Origin: Sipunculus nudus
Taxonomy: Eukaryota; Annelida; Sipuncula; Golfingiida; Sipunculidae
DNA length: 64,000 nt
Assembly: GCA_026874595.1 (NCBI GenBank)
Contig: CM049322.1
Coordinates: 9,006,400 to 9,070,399, forward strand
Direction of reading: 5' to 3'
Shown: positions 46,319 through 56,899 of the stretch, piece by piece
Layout: each line of letters begins with the position of its first letter
How positions within the stretch are numbered: position 1 is the stretch's first letter
Program-made: the position numbers and the translations under genes
The notes under the pieces: model-generated
The model's database searches: none
The model's input: the letters and a program-made list of their open reading frames with translations, nothing else
Told to the model about the DNA's origin: nothing

Positions 46319-46428
46319 GTTGACTCGGCTGGCGGGCCGCTTTTTCACCGGGAAAAGGCATCAAGAAACATTTTACTTTTTGGAAAGCATCCTTTATGTT
46401 TTCTCTCACTTCTGCATGTTTTCAGGAG
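46319..46428 (-). pseudogene. GTPase exon 8
   Basis: VRENIKDAFQKVKCFLMPFP then GEKAARQPSQ, matching the VR..I...F....CFL.P.PG region of atlastins. Donor CAAC|GTGAGA is in phase 1 and fits exon 9. The upstream border (acceptor GGGCAG at 46429-46434) needs a one-base frame correction to join exon 7, so a small frameshift is likely near 46410. Confidence 0.65.
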
Positions 46429-46580
46429 CTGCCCTAATTCAAAAACAAAAATACGAATGATGGCAATCTTTATTTTGCATTACAGTAAATATCGACTTTG
46501 TCCAATAATTATTGAAATAAGGCTATGTGTCATATATGTACATATGTTTAGATATATTCTTTTCTGTGGTGAACGGATAC

Positions 46581-46673
46581 CTTCAGTTTGTCATCTAGTT
46601 ATGCTTGCCCTCCAGCGGCTCCATAGTCATAGTCCATGGGACTAAACCAGTCTCTGATCAGAAAGAGTAGTCT
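46581..46673 (-). pseudogene. GTPase exon 7: G4 (RD) motif, in-frame TAA
   Basis: 31 codons, phase 0 to 0, acceptor TTATCATTTCAG, donor AAG|GTATCC. RLLFLIRDWFSPMDYDYGAA holds the F-L-(I/V)-R-D-W signature of this family; after GGQA a TAA (46599-46601) precedes LDDKLK. In atlastins the equivalent stretch continues GGA.(F/Y)L...L, so the stop replaces a sense codon. Confidence 0.8.
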
Positions 46674-46878
46674 CTGAAATGATAATATGCTGAAAGAATC
46701 AACACACGTCGGCAAGAAAATCAACTTAAAATATCGCTAATACTAGTATATCATGATAGTTATGTTAATACTTCCTGGGTACAGAATATGCATTTTATTT
46801 TGTAGACTCATATAAAAATCAACGTTTCCACAATCCTTTAGATAATGGTATAGATAAGTTATATAGGTCAATACTTTC

Positions 46879-46938
46879 CTGGAAAGGAGGTGAACCATCA
46901 GTCCCTTCTACTGCTAAGGAAGCTGTCGTTGCAAATAA
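46879..46938 (-). pseudogene. GTPase exon 6 with damaged splice donor
   Basis: 20 codons in phase 0 from acceptor CCATTTCACAG: LFATTASLAVEGTDGSPPFQ. The donor position reads CAG|GAAAGT, where CAG|GTAAGT is expected. Phase and protein order to exon 7 (PPFQ-RLLFLIRDW) show the exon should end here, so this looks like a GT-to-GA loss. Confidence 0.7.
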
Positions 46939-47172
46939 CTGTGAAATGGTTCATAGAAATAAAAAAATGTTAAAAATAAAGTTTTATTATTTGTTTGCAC
47001 TGTGTGTAAAAAATGCGTTTGAATTAGTGATGAATAGATAGAAATAATTCGACAATGCTTATATTCAAGACCAAGAAATATTGCAGTTGAAAAATGTGTC
47101 TTTTGACCTACAGACACCTTAGTAATGAAAATATATTTTTATTTATTATGGAAAGATAATAAAATATCCTAC

Positions 47173-47223
47173 CTCCAGGGATTCGAGGTGCTCTTTCTCT
47201 ATGTTTTCGAAGATATTGTATAA
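47173..47223 (-). pseudogene. GTPase exon 5
   Basis: 17 codons, phase 0 to 0, acceptor CCCCGTTTAG, donor GAG|GTAGGA: LYNIFENIEKEHLESLE. Follows exon 4 as SSVQ-LYN, matching the SSVQ-(V/I)YN junction of atlastins. Intact. Confidence 0.75.
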
Positions 47224-47432
47224 CTAAACGGGGAAATATTTGATTATTGGTTAAATAATAAATAGGCAGGATTTGAACATTTACATTTATCAACAAGTAT
47301 AATACATTTTACATAATGACTAGGTTGTACAATTGTATCTTCAATCCATTTGTAGATACGAACAGGTATTACAGATTAAAATAAATAATAATAAATGGCG
47401 TCTCCAGGTATAAGTGGACGGATTTCACCGAC

Positions 47433-47537
47433 CTGCACAGAGCTGATAAGAACACTCAGAGAAACGAGAAGGGCCGCAACATCCATAGGTGTCTGATCAT
47501 CAATTAAGCCATGAGTATCAATCAGGTACAGAGCAAC
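47433..47537 (-). pseudogene. GTPase exon 4: G3 motif
   Basis: Exactly 35 codons, phase 0 to 0, acceptor CATATGTAG, donor CAG|GTCGGT. VALYLIDTHGLIDDQTPMDV gives the G3 D-T-x-G (DTHG; atlastins have DTQG), followed by a helix ending VLISSVQ as in atlastin/GBP. Intact. Confidence 0.8.
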
Positions 47538-47692
47538 CTACATATGATAGCATGATACAAATAAAAACTCAGCATCCTCTAAACAAACCACGGATAGTTT
47601 GCTGTGCTCGGTTATTTGTAAAGAATAGATATAATATGAGTTTTTTGGCAGGGTAGAAAGCAAATGTCAACAAATTCCTGGATATATCTGAC

Positions 47693-47827
47693 CTTACTGC
47701 CAGGTATGATTTCCATTAGGAAAGGATGATCCCACATCGTAAGTCCATCCGTTACCCTTTTACATCCTGGTTCCCAAGCAAATCCGTTGAGTGATGCACT
47801 ATCATACTTAATAGACTCACCGGACTC
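47693..47827 (-). pseudogene. GTPase exon 3: switch region
   Basis: Exactly 45 codons, phase 0 to 0, acceptor AATTTCAG, donor AAG|GTCAGA. Contains SLNGFAWEPGCKRVTDGLTM, the equivalent of the L.GF.W.GG....T.GI.(M/I)W block of atlastins. Intact. Confidence 0.8.
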
Positions 47828-47998
47828 CTGAAATTGAAACTCTACAATCACATTTTTCTTCCCAAGAAACAAACCTTAGATAACAATTTATGTAATTCTC
47901 TTAATTTCTTTTATTTTAATACAGAAATAATGGCGCTTGGTAAGATATATTTCATCTCTCATTTTTCCCCGGTTTAAATCTGTCGAGAGAAAACTCAC

Positions 47999-48168
47999 CA
48001 GGATATCCAAATGGCGAAGGAGTAAGTTCAACAAGAAAGACTTTCCTGTAACGCCCGCAGGCCGAAAGAATGATTATCGGTCTGTCCTCAGCTTTTTCCA
48101 GAATTCTCCTCGGTTCTTTCTGATCCAGGCGAATCTTGCATTCTTGACTCCGGGCAGTATGTTATTAT
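47999..48168 (-). pseudogene. GTPase exon 2: N-terminal strand and P-loop, frame-broken
   Basis: It runs from acceptor ATGCCAG to donor CTG|GTGAGT and starts and ends in phase with its neighbours. In that frame it has one TAA (48074-48076) and reads AGVTGKSFLLNLLLRHLDIL at the end, with GKS at 48038-48046. In the middle, a different frame carries the family-like IRLDQKEPRRILEKAEDRPI and then IILSACGRY. The simplest reading is two compensating frameshifts: one near 48130 and one of about 5 bases inside the Walker A coding sequence (around 48049). Confidence 0.6.
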
Positions 48169-48545
48169 CTGGCATGGCTTCCCTAGTGGCTTAGGGGCTT
48201 TGATTACAAATGTTTCATACTTAGATGAAAGTTGTTACGTGGAAAAAATCTTTTACTCAAAGATAATATGCTTTAGATTGAAATATAATGCTTTGTGTTC
48301 CTTGAGGTTGTGTTTCTTATTGATATTATTAAACTTTAACAGTGGATATTATACGTAGTAAAAGATTTAGGCAAAAACACACAATCATTGAAAGCAGATT
48401 TACATGCATGTTTTAAGTCATATTATAAAACCATATTATAGTATATTCTATACATTGAAATAGAAAAAAATCAAAACATATCTGTATATAACTGCTAATA
48501 CTTAGTCTCAAATATATATGAATTTTAAACCTTATGTATATTCAC

Positions 48546-48620
48546 CGTTATGGATGAGCCTATTGAATCTTTCCTTCCACGTATATGTCCAGTCGGACAC
48601 AGATTTTGCCATGTTCTTTT
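48546..48620 (-). pseudogene. GTPase exon 1: start codon and N-terminus
   Basis: Acceptor TTAATTTACAG, ATG at 48610-48612, then MAKSVSDWTYTWKERFNRLI and HN, and donor AACG|GTGAAT in phase 1, which fits exon 2. The initiator choice rests on this being the only in-frame ATG and on phase agreement. Confidence 0.5.
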
Positions 48621-48624
48621 CTGT

Positions 48625-50335
48625 AAATTAAGGTACGTTCACCTACGTGTCATCAAATGAGCCAGTTGGTGAAGACCTACGATAGAAGAGTCATGAGTCA
48701 ACAAGTCTATGAGCAAAGTTTGTAAGCAAAATAATATGTAAATCACAGGTGGCTTGGTCAGTCTCAATGTTAACATTAAATGTTAAGCAGCTACGTTGTG
48801 GGTTTTAGTATCAAGGGCAATTGTCTAGAAGGTTACAGCTGCTTATATCAGTAGGTCAGTTTTACACAAGGTCATTTGATCTACATCAGGGCTGAAAATT
48901 ATCACTATCGGTTATTGCTTGACTGTTACAAAATAACGGGCTTGGCCAGCATATCGTGCCTTAGCTGGTGTAGTTCTCTACCACAGCAGAGTCGATTACA
49001 TTGTGAGAACGCAGTGTCTGTAGACTTTTAAACGGCTGTAACAGTCAGTTGACTTAAATTTAGTGGCAGGACGGTTGAAGCTGTCTGGCCTTGTCAAGTA
49101 GACCGATCCAAAGGTCCCGTATGTAAATGGCTTGTATTGAAATGGCTTGTCCGATAATTTTGATCATCAGTCGTCATCAGGCTTGGCTGTGTAGGTTGTG
49201 TTGTAGCAATCGAATATCTTGGCTGGTTGTGACTGGACTGCTGTAGCATCACCATAAGTAGAGAATTGTTTGTTGTCTGACTGCAGCTTTGCCTGCATTA
49301 ACATTTAGGGTTTGAGATTTTGAACTGCATCATCAGTAGCTGGTCAGATTAGATTGAGGCTTCTTTATTTGTTAAGCTCCTTCGAATCTTTTGTATTTCA
49401 GGGGTACAGAGTGGTCGGGGATATAGGAGGCATCGGCCTGTAAACTGTAAATAAGAGTTGTTCACAAGGTTGCCGATAGGCGTCGCACACTCTGCCGGTT
49501 TTGACTTTTGTGGCGAATTTTGCAGAGCGGCTGTATTGCAGAAGGCCAGTTTTGTGGTCGCATCTTTCGCATTAATAACATTTGGCATTCGGACATATGG
49601 CGTTAAAGTGTTAACAATAAATATGATCACTTGGAAAAGTGAACATGTGGAAAAATAACTGCAGTCCGGGCTATGTAAAGCATATTAATAGATCTGAGAA
49701 GTGGCTGCTTCAATAAACGAAATATAACAATTTTGTTTACTGCGGTAAAATGATTAATCTACAGCTACATACCATATATCATGTATGGTATGTGTCCCAT
49801 TGTAAGGAATAGTGTTTTCTCCCCTAGATTCACTTGACATATGACAGCTTGGGGGTTTGCAAGTAAAAAATAATAAATATATCAACCTTTTCCGAGCCTG
49901 GTTGAAACTTGAAGAAACCAAACATGACATACGATCTATAATCTTAATAGACACATGACATTTTATACATGTCACTTTTAGATCCATAAGTAATGAACAT
50001 TTTGGAATAATGATACTAAATACCACGACCTTAGGTATTTTGAAACATGTGTAAGTAAATATAGAACAATGTGGATATAATCAATCCCCAATCAGCGTAT
50101 GCATATTAAATTCCTTGCTGATAAGTTTAAGTGAAAGCTAGTCTATAATACCTAAAGGGCGTCGCATCAACATCAACAATACCATGTCTGGACAGTCTTT
50201 TGTGAATACTCAGGGAAATGGTTGTAAACAGGCCCGTCTTTCCGCTCATTGTATTTAGGTGTACATCAAGTAGCTACATCCGCAAAAGCTACTAATCGCA
50301 TACAATATCTAATGAGAAGTGCAGGTACAAAGGAA
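48625..50335. other. Region upstream of the GTPase; GC-richer block at 48.88-49.66 kb unresolved
   Basis: No certain gene. On the minus strand 48.88-49.66 kb reads as Gln/Ser/Thr-rich, coding-like pieces (AALQNSPQKSKPAECATPIG; LQQSSHNQPRYSIATTQPTQ) in changing frames. They could be an old retroelement ORF1 or 5' region. No catalytic motif was found. Confidence 0.3.
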
Positions 50336-50341
50336 TCGCAT

Positions 50342-50814
50342 TTATTCAGAGAAGTACCATCTGCAGGTGTCTTGTATATGATGTAAATAATAGTCCCATC
50401 GAGGCCTTTGTAGATAAATTTCTGAAGAAAATACTGGTGAACTAAGGAAAGTATATTCGGTAGTTTCTACAATAATTAAGAAAATATGAATGCAATATAT
50501 TTTTATTGTATAACACTGTTTAACTGCGTATAACCTAACTACTAATTTTGTAAATAATGTTGTAAAAAAAGAACGTTTTCTTTTGACGAGAAAGATAGGG
50601 GTCTTTTCAACTGCATATGATGAAAACAAGACTAGAGCAATTGTCGTTAAATATGAATATGCCACTGCTGGTAAACAGATTATGATGGAAGTGCTCGGAT
50701 ATGATCTAAGTTACACACATACAGGAGTGATTACATCCTGCTGGTTCTCTAGTTCTAGTCTAATTTAACTTGTATTCCATCATTTGTGAAGATGTAAAAA
50801 CGAAGAATCTTTGC

Positions 50815-50859
<45 letters not shown>

Positions 50860-51852
50860 AATATATATGCGATGTCAATATTTTGTCTAGTTTATGTAAT
50901 TTTTAGATCAAAACTGTCTTAGCTTTATTGAACCATAATGAAGGCACGAAATGCTTGACTGTAAACCTTGAAACCATAGCTATTGCTTTAAGAGTAATTT
51001 GTTTGTAGAATTCATTTGCGATGAAACCTTTTTTAAGCCGATTCAAGCGCTTGGAATGCCCTATTCTTTATATATTGCTAATTGTGTAGATATCGCAGCA
51101 AACAATACAACAAGAGAATCCAGCAGTAAAACCATGATACTAAGTTTTAGACATATCACACACACATACTTACCTATGATCAATGCTTGACAAGGATGCC
51201 TTGAATGGATCTGAATCACTTGCAATATATATTTAGTTCTCAGGTTCTTACTCTGTGGTACAGCGAACAGAAGCGCCCACTCTGGTTCTAACCTCTCCGG
51301 TGACTGCTCGTGACTTTTACCCACCGCACTAGGAGATAGATTCAGGGGTGTCACTTCATAAATAACATAACGTATTCACGTTATTGATTTCGTGTTTCCT
51401 GGAATCACACCAAACAATTCATGCACATAAAATGGCAGACCATTGCATTCATTTCACCAAGGCTTATCTTTATACCCATGGTTTGCAAACAAGCTTAATC
51501 TAATTTTATCAGTGATCAAATTATACAATTTGATGCTTGTTTTCCTGCATTCTATCAATGCTTCTTTGTACAAGGTGTCTAATTGTCTTGTTATGAATTT
51601 TCTATTAACATAAATTACAACTCATAATCTGTTAATTAGATCCATTAATTCTTCCTATAACGGAAACCAATCCTTTATAAAGCCAAAATCACCAACCTCC
51701 ATGATATCGTCTATAGTAAATCAGTAATTACTGGAGAAATATAAATAAAATTGTTGGAATTTGTGCAATGAAGTAACTGATATTTAGTAGGAACAGGGTA
51801 AGCTTGTAAATTCAAGTAACTAAAATAAGCAGATAACATCACTGCAACAGTA

Positions 51853-51883
<31 letters not shown>

Positions 51884-51950
51884 TATATATATATAATTTT
51901 ATATTTTCTAAGGTACTTACTTCCACAAATAATTTAAGACAAGGTGTCAT
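50342..51950 (-). CDS. Putative four-exon gene for a short protein of unknown function
   Basis: Four minus-strand blocks join in phase. Exon a (51921-51950): ATG, MTPCLKLFVE, donor GTAAGT. Exon b (51697-51710): 14 bases, acceptor TTTACTATAG, donor GTTGGT. Exon c (51174-51328): acceptor TCTATCTCCTAG, AVGKSHEQSPERLEPEWALL then FAVPQSKNLRTKYILQVIQI, donor GTAAGT. Exon d (50342-50421): acceptor TTTTCTTCAG, IYLQRPRWDYYLHHIQDTCR, TAA. Phases 0, 2 and 1 agree throughout. The joined product would be about 92 residues with no signal peptide or membrane segment. I do not recognise it. Exon b is very small and its donor weak, so the model may be partly wrong, and the exons could be the 5' part of the GTPase locus. 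Confidence 0.35.
50815..50857. repeat. (AT)n microsatellite
   Basis: AT run in the putative intron between exons c and d of the unknown short gene. Confidence 0.95.
51852..51896. repeat. (AAT)n(AT)n microsatellite
   Basis: AAT trinucleotides change to AT dinucleotides. Confidence 0.9.
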
Positions 51951-51959
51951 CGTTTCCTA

Positions 51960-53600
51960 GCTAAAAATATTCATTCCTAGTAAAAATGACCTGCTACGTG
52001 GTAACATGCATTAGCAGATTAAAAAAAACTCTTTTAGAAATGATATTTAAGAAATTTTGTTATCATTCTGTGGCTCTCAAATTTAAGACGTGTTGTATAC
52101 AAAGACACTGTATATAGAACAAAGCAATGCAAAATCAGAAAGCTTCCATATATATTGAGCACACTCAATTTACACTTGCAGTTAATTATACACACATTTT
52201 TAGCACAGATCATGTTTAATTCAGGATAATTTAAAATAGGTTTAGGACATTCTTGCGTATTTAGACACTGAGGTCCATTTTGACTTCAGTCCAAAATTTA
52301 ACCATTATGCTTCTTTTGAGTTAAACAATCAATATGTTCCTTGTGACATAGAAACAAATCATAATCATTATCATATTATTAAATCCTAATGCTACGACGG
52401 GTTATTCTGGTGTCATTCCGACAGTTGCAGTATATGTTATATATGTTACGCTTAAAAGGCTAACTATGGTGGAAGGGAAGAAATTATGAGAACAGCTGAA
52501 CAAATTATTTGGGGATGCATTTGAAGTTTAAAAAAAAACTGCATCATTGAAAGTTAAGAACACCCACTGTATAATTGTTTCAAGCTGTGAATATCTTCAG
52601 AAGGGAATATAAATTTAATCGTCATTAAAAAAAAAATCTTGCATGTGTTGGTGTTACTGTTAGATAGGGATAACCTGTAGTAATTGAATAGACAATTCAC
52701 ATACATTTGCATGACTTATCGTGGCCTTATACTTCTCCTGCCGTGTAGATTAAGTAATTTATAGGCTTCCACAAAACACACGTATATGTAAAGATATACT
52801 AGAGAAATACCTGCTTATCACATTTCATGCCTATTTATTTTTACCTTATTATCAATAGGTTAACCAGCCAAAATACCGAATTATCTGTTTTGATATATAA
52901 AAATCGAGACCTAGGACCTAGGCTTCAAATGGTTCATCTGACATCAAATCTTTCTACGTGCTATTGGCCGGAGTGTGGAGTGTTGACTAGATTGTATGGC
53001 TGCAACATAAGTTTCCACCTTCATTTCCCCTACAGCTATCAAGATTACATATGTTTGTCAACAAAACTTCTACTCTCTCTTAATGATAACTTATATTGTC
53101 AAAACACATTTTGTGACAAAATGGGTAAAACAAAAATATTGCAGTTTAGAAATATTCTAAAAAAAAAACATTTTATGACTTTAGACAATATTTAGACCAT
53201 AAAATGCGTCATATTCACAAGGCTGGTCTCGGTGATATTCTTGTGTATTTAAAAATTATTGCTTATGTTTCATATGAATTAATTACGAAAGAAATTAAGA
53301 TCCCAAAACAATCATTTATTTGACATAATTATCACTGACATAAGGATACGTTTACACTGATCTTTATTAGATTATTTAATATGTAATGCCGCACAGGTTT
53401 CCCTAAGCTGTGTTGTATTGTTTCTTGACAGAGCCTCTGAGCAAAAGCAACGGCAAAAGCAACATTATTTACAAAAATGTTTTGTACAAGCAGCACCTTA
53501 AGAGGTTTATTTGTATTATAATCAACCTGAAGTATGCAGAGCGAGAAAATTTATAAACCTTTAAAATCAAACTGCATTTTTTTTAAAGAATTAAAGTTAT
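51960..53600. other. AT-rich non-coding DNA
   Basis: A plus-strand frame of 122 codons (52827-53195) has no recognisable domain and no splice or expression evidence; I see nothing else. Confidence 0.35.
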
Positions 53601-53609
53601 CATCGTCAA

Positions 53610-54925
53610 ATATGTCCTAGTCGTCTTTCTTATCTGAATGCAGATACTATATGTGTTTTTTTATTAAGTAAAATAGCCTGTTGACCGTTCTACATTGTTC
53701 ATTTTTCGAAATTCACTTGCATTTTAAAAGTGTGTTCTAACAAACATCCTCCAATATTTTTCGCCTTTACATATTGTTTACCCTTAAACAGTCTTGATAC
53801 ACAAATTGCTATGTTGAAAAATTGCAGAACTTTGTTAAAATAGCGCACTTTCTATTAAGAGCTTAATTTTGACAAATTGATTGCACAGAAGACTCGACGG
53901 ATCATCTGTTGTACAGCATTATATATCAGTTACTGTGTTTATGACTTTAATAATACATGTTCAGATAATACATAACTAAGATATTGGGGCATATTAATAA
54001 TTACGTGATACTGATAATCAAGTATAGGAGAGAGTGATAAAAATACAACCTAATGATAAATTCTGCCTCATCTTTCTCAAATAAAAATATACAATTAAAT
54101 ATATACTTGTCGAACGCATTCTGAATACAAAAAAAATATACGCGGCTGAAGGATGATACACAGCTAAAAAGATCCCTTGAGTAAACCTAGACCGATCTCT
54201 GCAAAAAGTGTTATATGGACAGACTCTAGAGGCACAACAACAGGCTTTGTCTGAACACGGGTTACTGATTTGTAGAACTCTCTCTCATGTTTTTGCATTA
54301 CTAAATTGATTCGAGTTATTTTCACATAGTTTGCCACAAAATGAATAGGAATGTTGATATAATTTTGTATCCATTGTTTCTTTTGTTAAACTCATTCGAT
54401 CATTTATTGGGACCTGATGCATATGGTATAAAAACAGCCATTTTAAAGATGTAAATAATTAAAATTGACAAACCTGCACGTATCCCTGATGATGATACAG
54501 TATTACCGTGTTTTTAATGTATTATTGATATCTGTTATTCTGAATAACTGCAGTCTGCTATATCATTCTATTTCCAACAGATTTTGAATATGATTTTCTT
54601 AAAAGCTTTAAATTTTCAGTTATTTGATTCCGAATTTCATACTAAAGGTATGGCTTTATAATGGGATTCAGAATTTTAAAATAAGTCCACGTTTATGTTC
54701 TCCTACCTTAAAATAATTATGTTCCCTAAATAAAATGTGTAAGGTAGGTGTTAATTTTGGGACATTTATCTTGAAGCAAATATTATTATTTTCTCCCTCG
54801 GAATGTACTAAATAAAAATTTTCCGAGCAAATATAAGGTAAGCATGAGCTAATGGAGATGATTCTAATGAAAGCATGCCAGCCAAAACAGGCAATTGTAG
54901 TGAACAAAACAATAACATATACGTG
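53610..54925 (+). repeat. Segment A, copy 1 of a long diverged direct repeat
   Basis: Matches 59.03-60.47 kb plus 62.83-63.33 kb in the same order. Landmarks: TAACAAACA.CCTCCA, GTTTATGACT..AATA.TACAT, CTTTCTCAAATAAA.ATATACA, ATTCTGAATACAAA, TTCTGAATAACT, TTTATTTTCTCC-type, and CAATTGTAGTGAA. Copy 2 is split by later insertions, so this copy shows the pre-insertion structure. No protein frame is shared. Confidence 0.7.
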
Positions 54926-54929
54926 TTAC

Positions 54930-56580
54930 TTAAAACCAACGTAATAGATAAAGAATATACAGAAAAACAACGATTTCTATAAAAGTTTGGGGATGATTAA
55001 AATCCTTTGGTGTCATCTGCTATTAATAACTTTCTGAATGACTGATGCAAGATCCCTAACTGGGCTCAGTGACTAAGTCTCACGGAGTCTGTCAATTTTA
55101 AAATAAACAATACTAGTCTACCATAAAAAATAATAAAATATGTTGACCGCAACGTTTGATTATTATAAAATACACAAAATTAATAAAATAATAGTCAAGC
55201 ATTACAAATAAACGGCATCGAAAGCAAGCATAAACTGCTGTGAGTTTCTCATCGCAAGATGTTTACAATATTTATAACCTGCCTGGAGCTCATCCTAAGA
55301 ACGTTGTTGAGCAGGTTGACAGGGGGGCTAGGTTTTTATGTGGTATATGTTACAACTATAAAAAAGAAGGAGTTATGTATCATATTATTATCCTTATTCT
55401 CATATTATCAATGATACTTGTTAAAAATTAACCTTAGATTTCACTGTTTCATTTCTGCTGCAACCTCTTTCGCACCAAATCACAATATTACAGGAACATC
55501 ATCAGTATGCGACATTAGCTTGATTTTCCAACTCTCTACTTTTGCTTTCGCAGGTTTCTTGACTATGTGCGTGCGGACGTAAATGTTCATTCTCATCAAA
55601 GGCTGAAACCCCCTCTAACACGTGATGCACAAACGACTGTTTGATGGGTACACTATTCCTGTGATGGTATAGAGAAACCTAGTCAGGAAACATCTCATCT
55701 TGGCTACAATTGACTATTGTTTTAAAATATGTTTCTTCTCAATATGTTGTATGTCGTGTAAGTTCACTATATACTTTATATATAACCAGTTTAGGCACAT
55801 TCAAAATATGAAATGAGGACATTTGATTTAAGCTCAGTCATGAAATTGACTGTACATGAACTTGGCCAATATTCAAAGGAAGACATGTAAACTTTAACCA
55901 TGAGTATGTGACTAATCATCCAATTGCATTCATGTATGGAAAGGAAACTATGCCTGTCTTCCGTGAGGAAAGAAAATTTTAATATGTTCCACGTACACAT
56001 CGATAGGCGTGATATTATTGCAAGCATGTGAATGATGCCTGTATCAATGAAGTCCGAAAACGTATTTGCTTAAACCATGCTACGATTACTTTATACTGGG
56101 GCCTGGATACATTGTTTCCTGTGATTTTTGAACATTCATACCATCATACCATTAAAATCAAGAAACAATGAATTAAATAAATCTTTCCGCAAAGTTGGAC
56201 TTCTTTATTAAAAGCTTTACTATGGACTAAGAATAATGTTATGGGACAAAGACGAAAAGACCAAACTTATGAGCACAACATAAGTAAATTGCTTATTAAC
56301 ATTGCAAAATAAATAAAGATATAAATAAGTAGAGATAGCCATAGAAGCATATACGCTTTGCTTCATTGTATTGGATTTGTTTAAATGTCTTTTTGTGCGT
56401 TTTGTCTTGGATTTTTAAAATAAATGTCAGATTTAAATAGAAAAGTTAGGTCCCTCCAGAATCAGAAACAGTGATAACGGTTACACTTTATGCAGTACCA
56501 GGAGTTGTCGTTTAGCTGAACTTGATGGCAAGAAGATATTGAATACATGTAATATATTTGAATGGCAAGTAGAATAAACA
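54930..56580. other. AT-rich non-coding DNA
   Basis: No exon recognised on either strand. Confidence 0.35.
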
Positions 56581-56582
56581 AC

Positions 56583-56743
56583 TGGGCCCTGTTGCAATAG
56601 CATTTTATAGGGTTTAACCCAGTAGCAGGCCTAAATCCCATTGTTACAACTGTGAAATCATAATTGTTGTCATGGTAACATACACATGACCCTTGGCTTA
56701 AGTCACCTACCTGACTTAAGTCATCTTATTGCAACAGATCCCA
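56583..56743. mobile_element. MITE of about 160 bp
   Basis: Ends TGGGCCCTGTTGCAATAGCA and, inverted, TGGGATCTGTTGCAATAAGA match at most positions (CTGTTGCAATA identical). Interior has short palindromes (TGACTTAAGTCA). No clear target duplication is seen. It looks like a small non-autonomous DNA transposon. Confidence 0.7.
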
Positions 56744-56899
56744 AGTGTATATTGGGTTATTACATTTTAGAGAAACGTAATAGAAATGGACAGAGGACAG
56801 TATTAGAGTTATCTCAGCTTACTAAATGTCGTCTTAGCTATAAAGAGTGCCTTTTGGGATCTGTATGTTCCTCTCATTCTGTCCAGTCTCCCAGACGAC

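Larger units (their letters stand above)
43613..48620 (-). pseudogene. Decayed multi-exon atlastin/GBP-like (GB1/RHD3-type) large GTPase
   Basis: Thirteen exon-like blocks on the minus strand give, in the correct order, the dynamin-superfamily GTPase layout of atlastins and GBPs: P-loop TGKSFLLN, a switch-like LNGFAW...KRVTDGLTMW block, the G3 region LYLIDTHG, the FLIRDW (RD, G4) block, FLMPFPG, a helical region, and the distal ICSEDGPYLEP block, then a hydrophobic C-terminus. Known members of this family hydrolyse GTP and either fuse ER membranes (atlastins) or act in cell-autonomous immunity (GBPs); which side this copy belongs to is not decided. Most exon junctions join in phase, but the reading frame is broken by TAA at 48074-48076, 46599-46601 and 45708-45710, by frame changes in exons 2, 8 and 13, and by a donor reading GA instead of GT. 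It is therefore probably a recently lost gene rather than a processed copy. Confidence 0.75.

Noticed and set aside
46307-46645. 112-codon plus-strand frame
   Set aside because: It is the antisense of GTPase exons 7 and 8, which have clear family motifs on the minus strand.
52827-53195. 122-codon plus-strand frame
   Set aside because: Length alone is not evidence in AT-rich DNA with few GC-containing stops; composition is not protein-like and it ends in a poly-A-derived Lys run.
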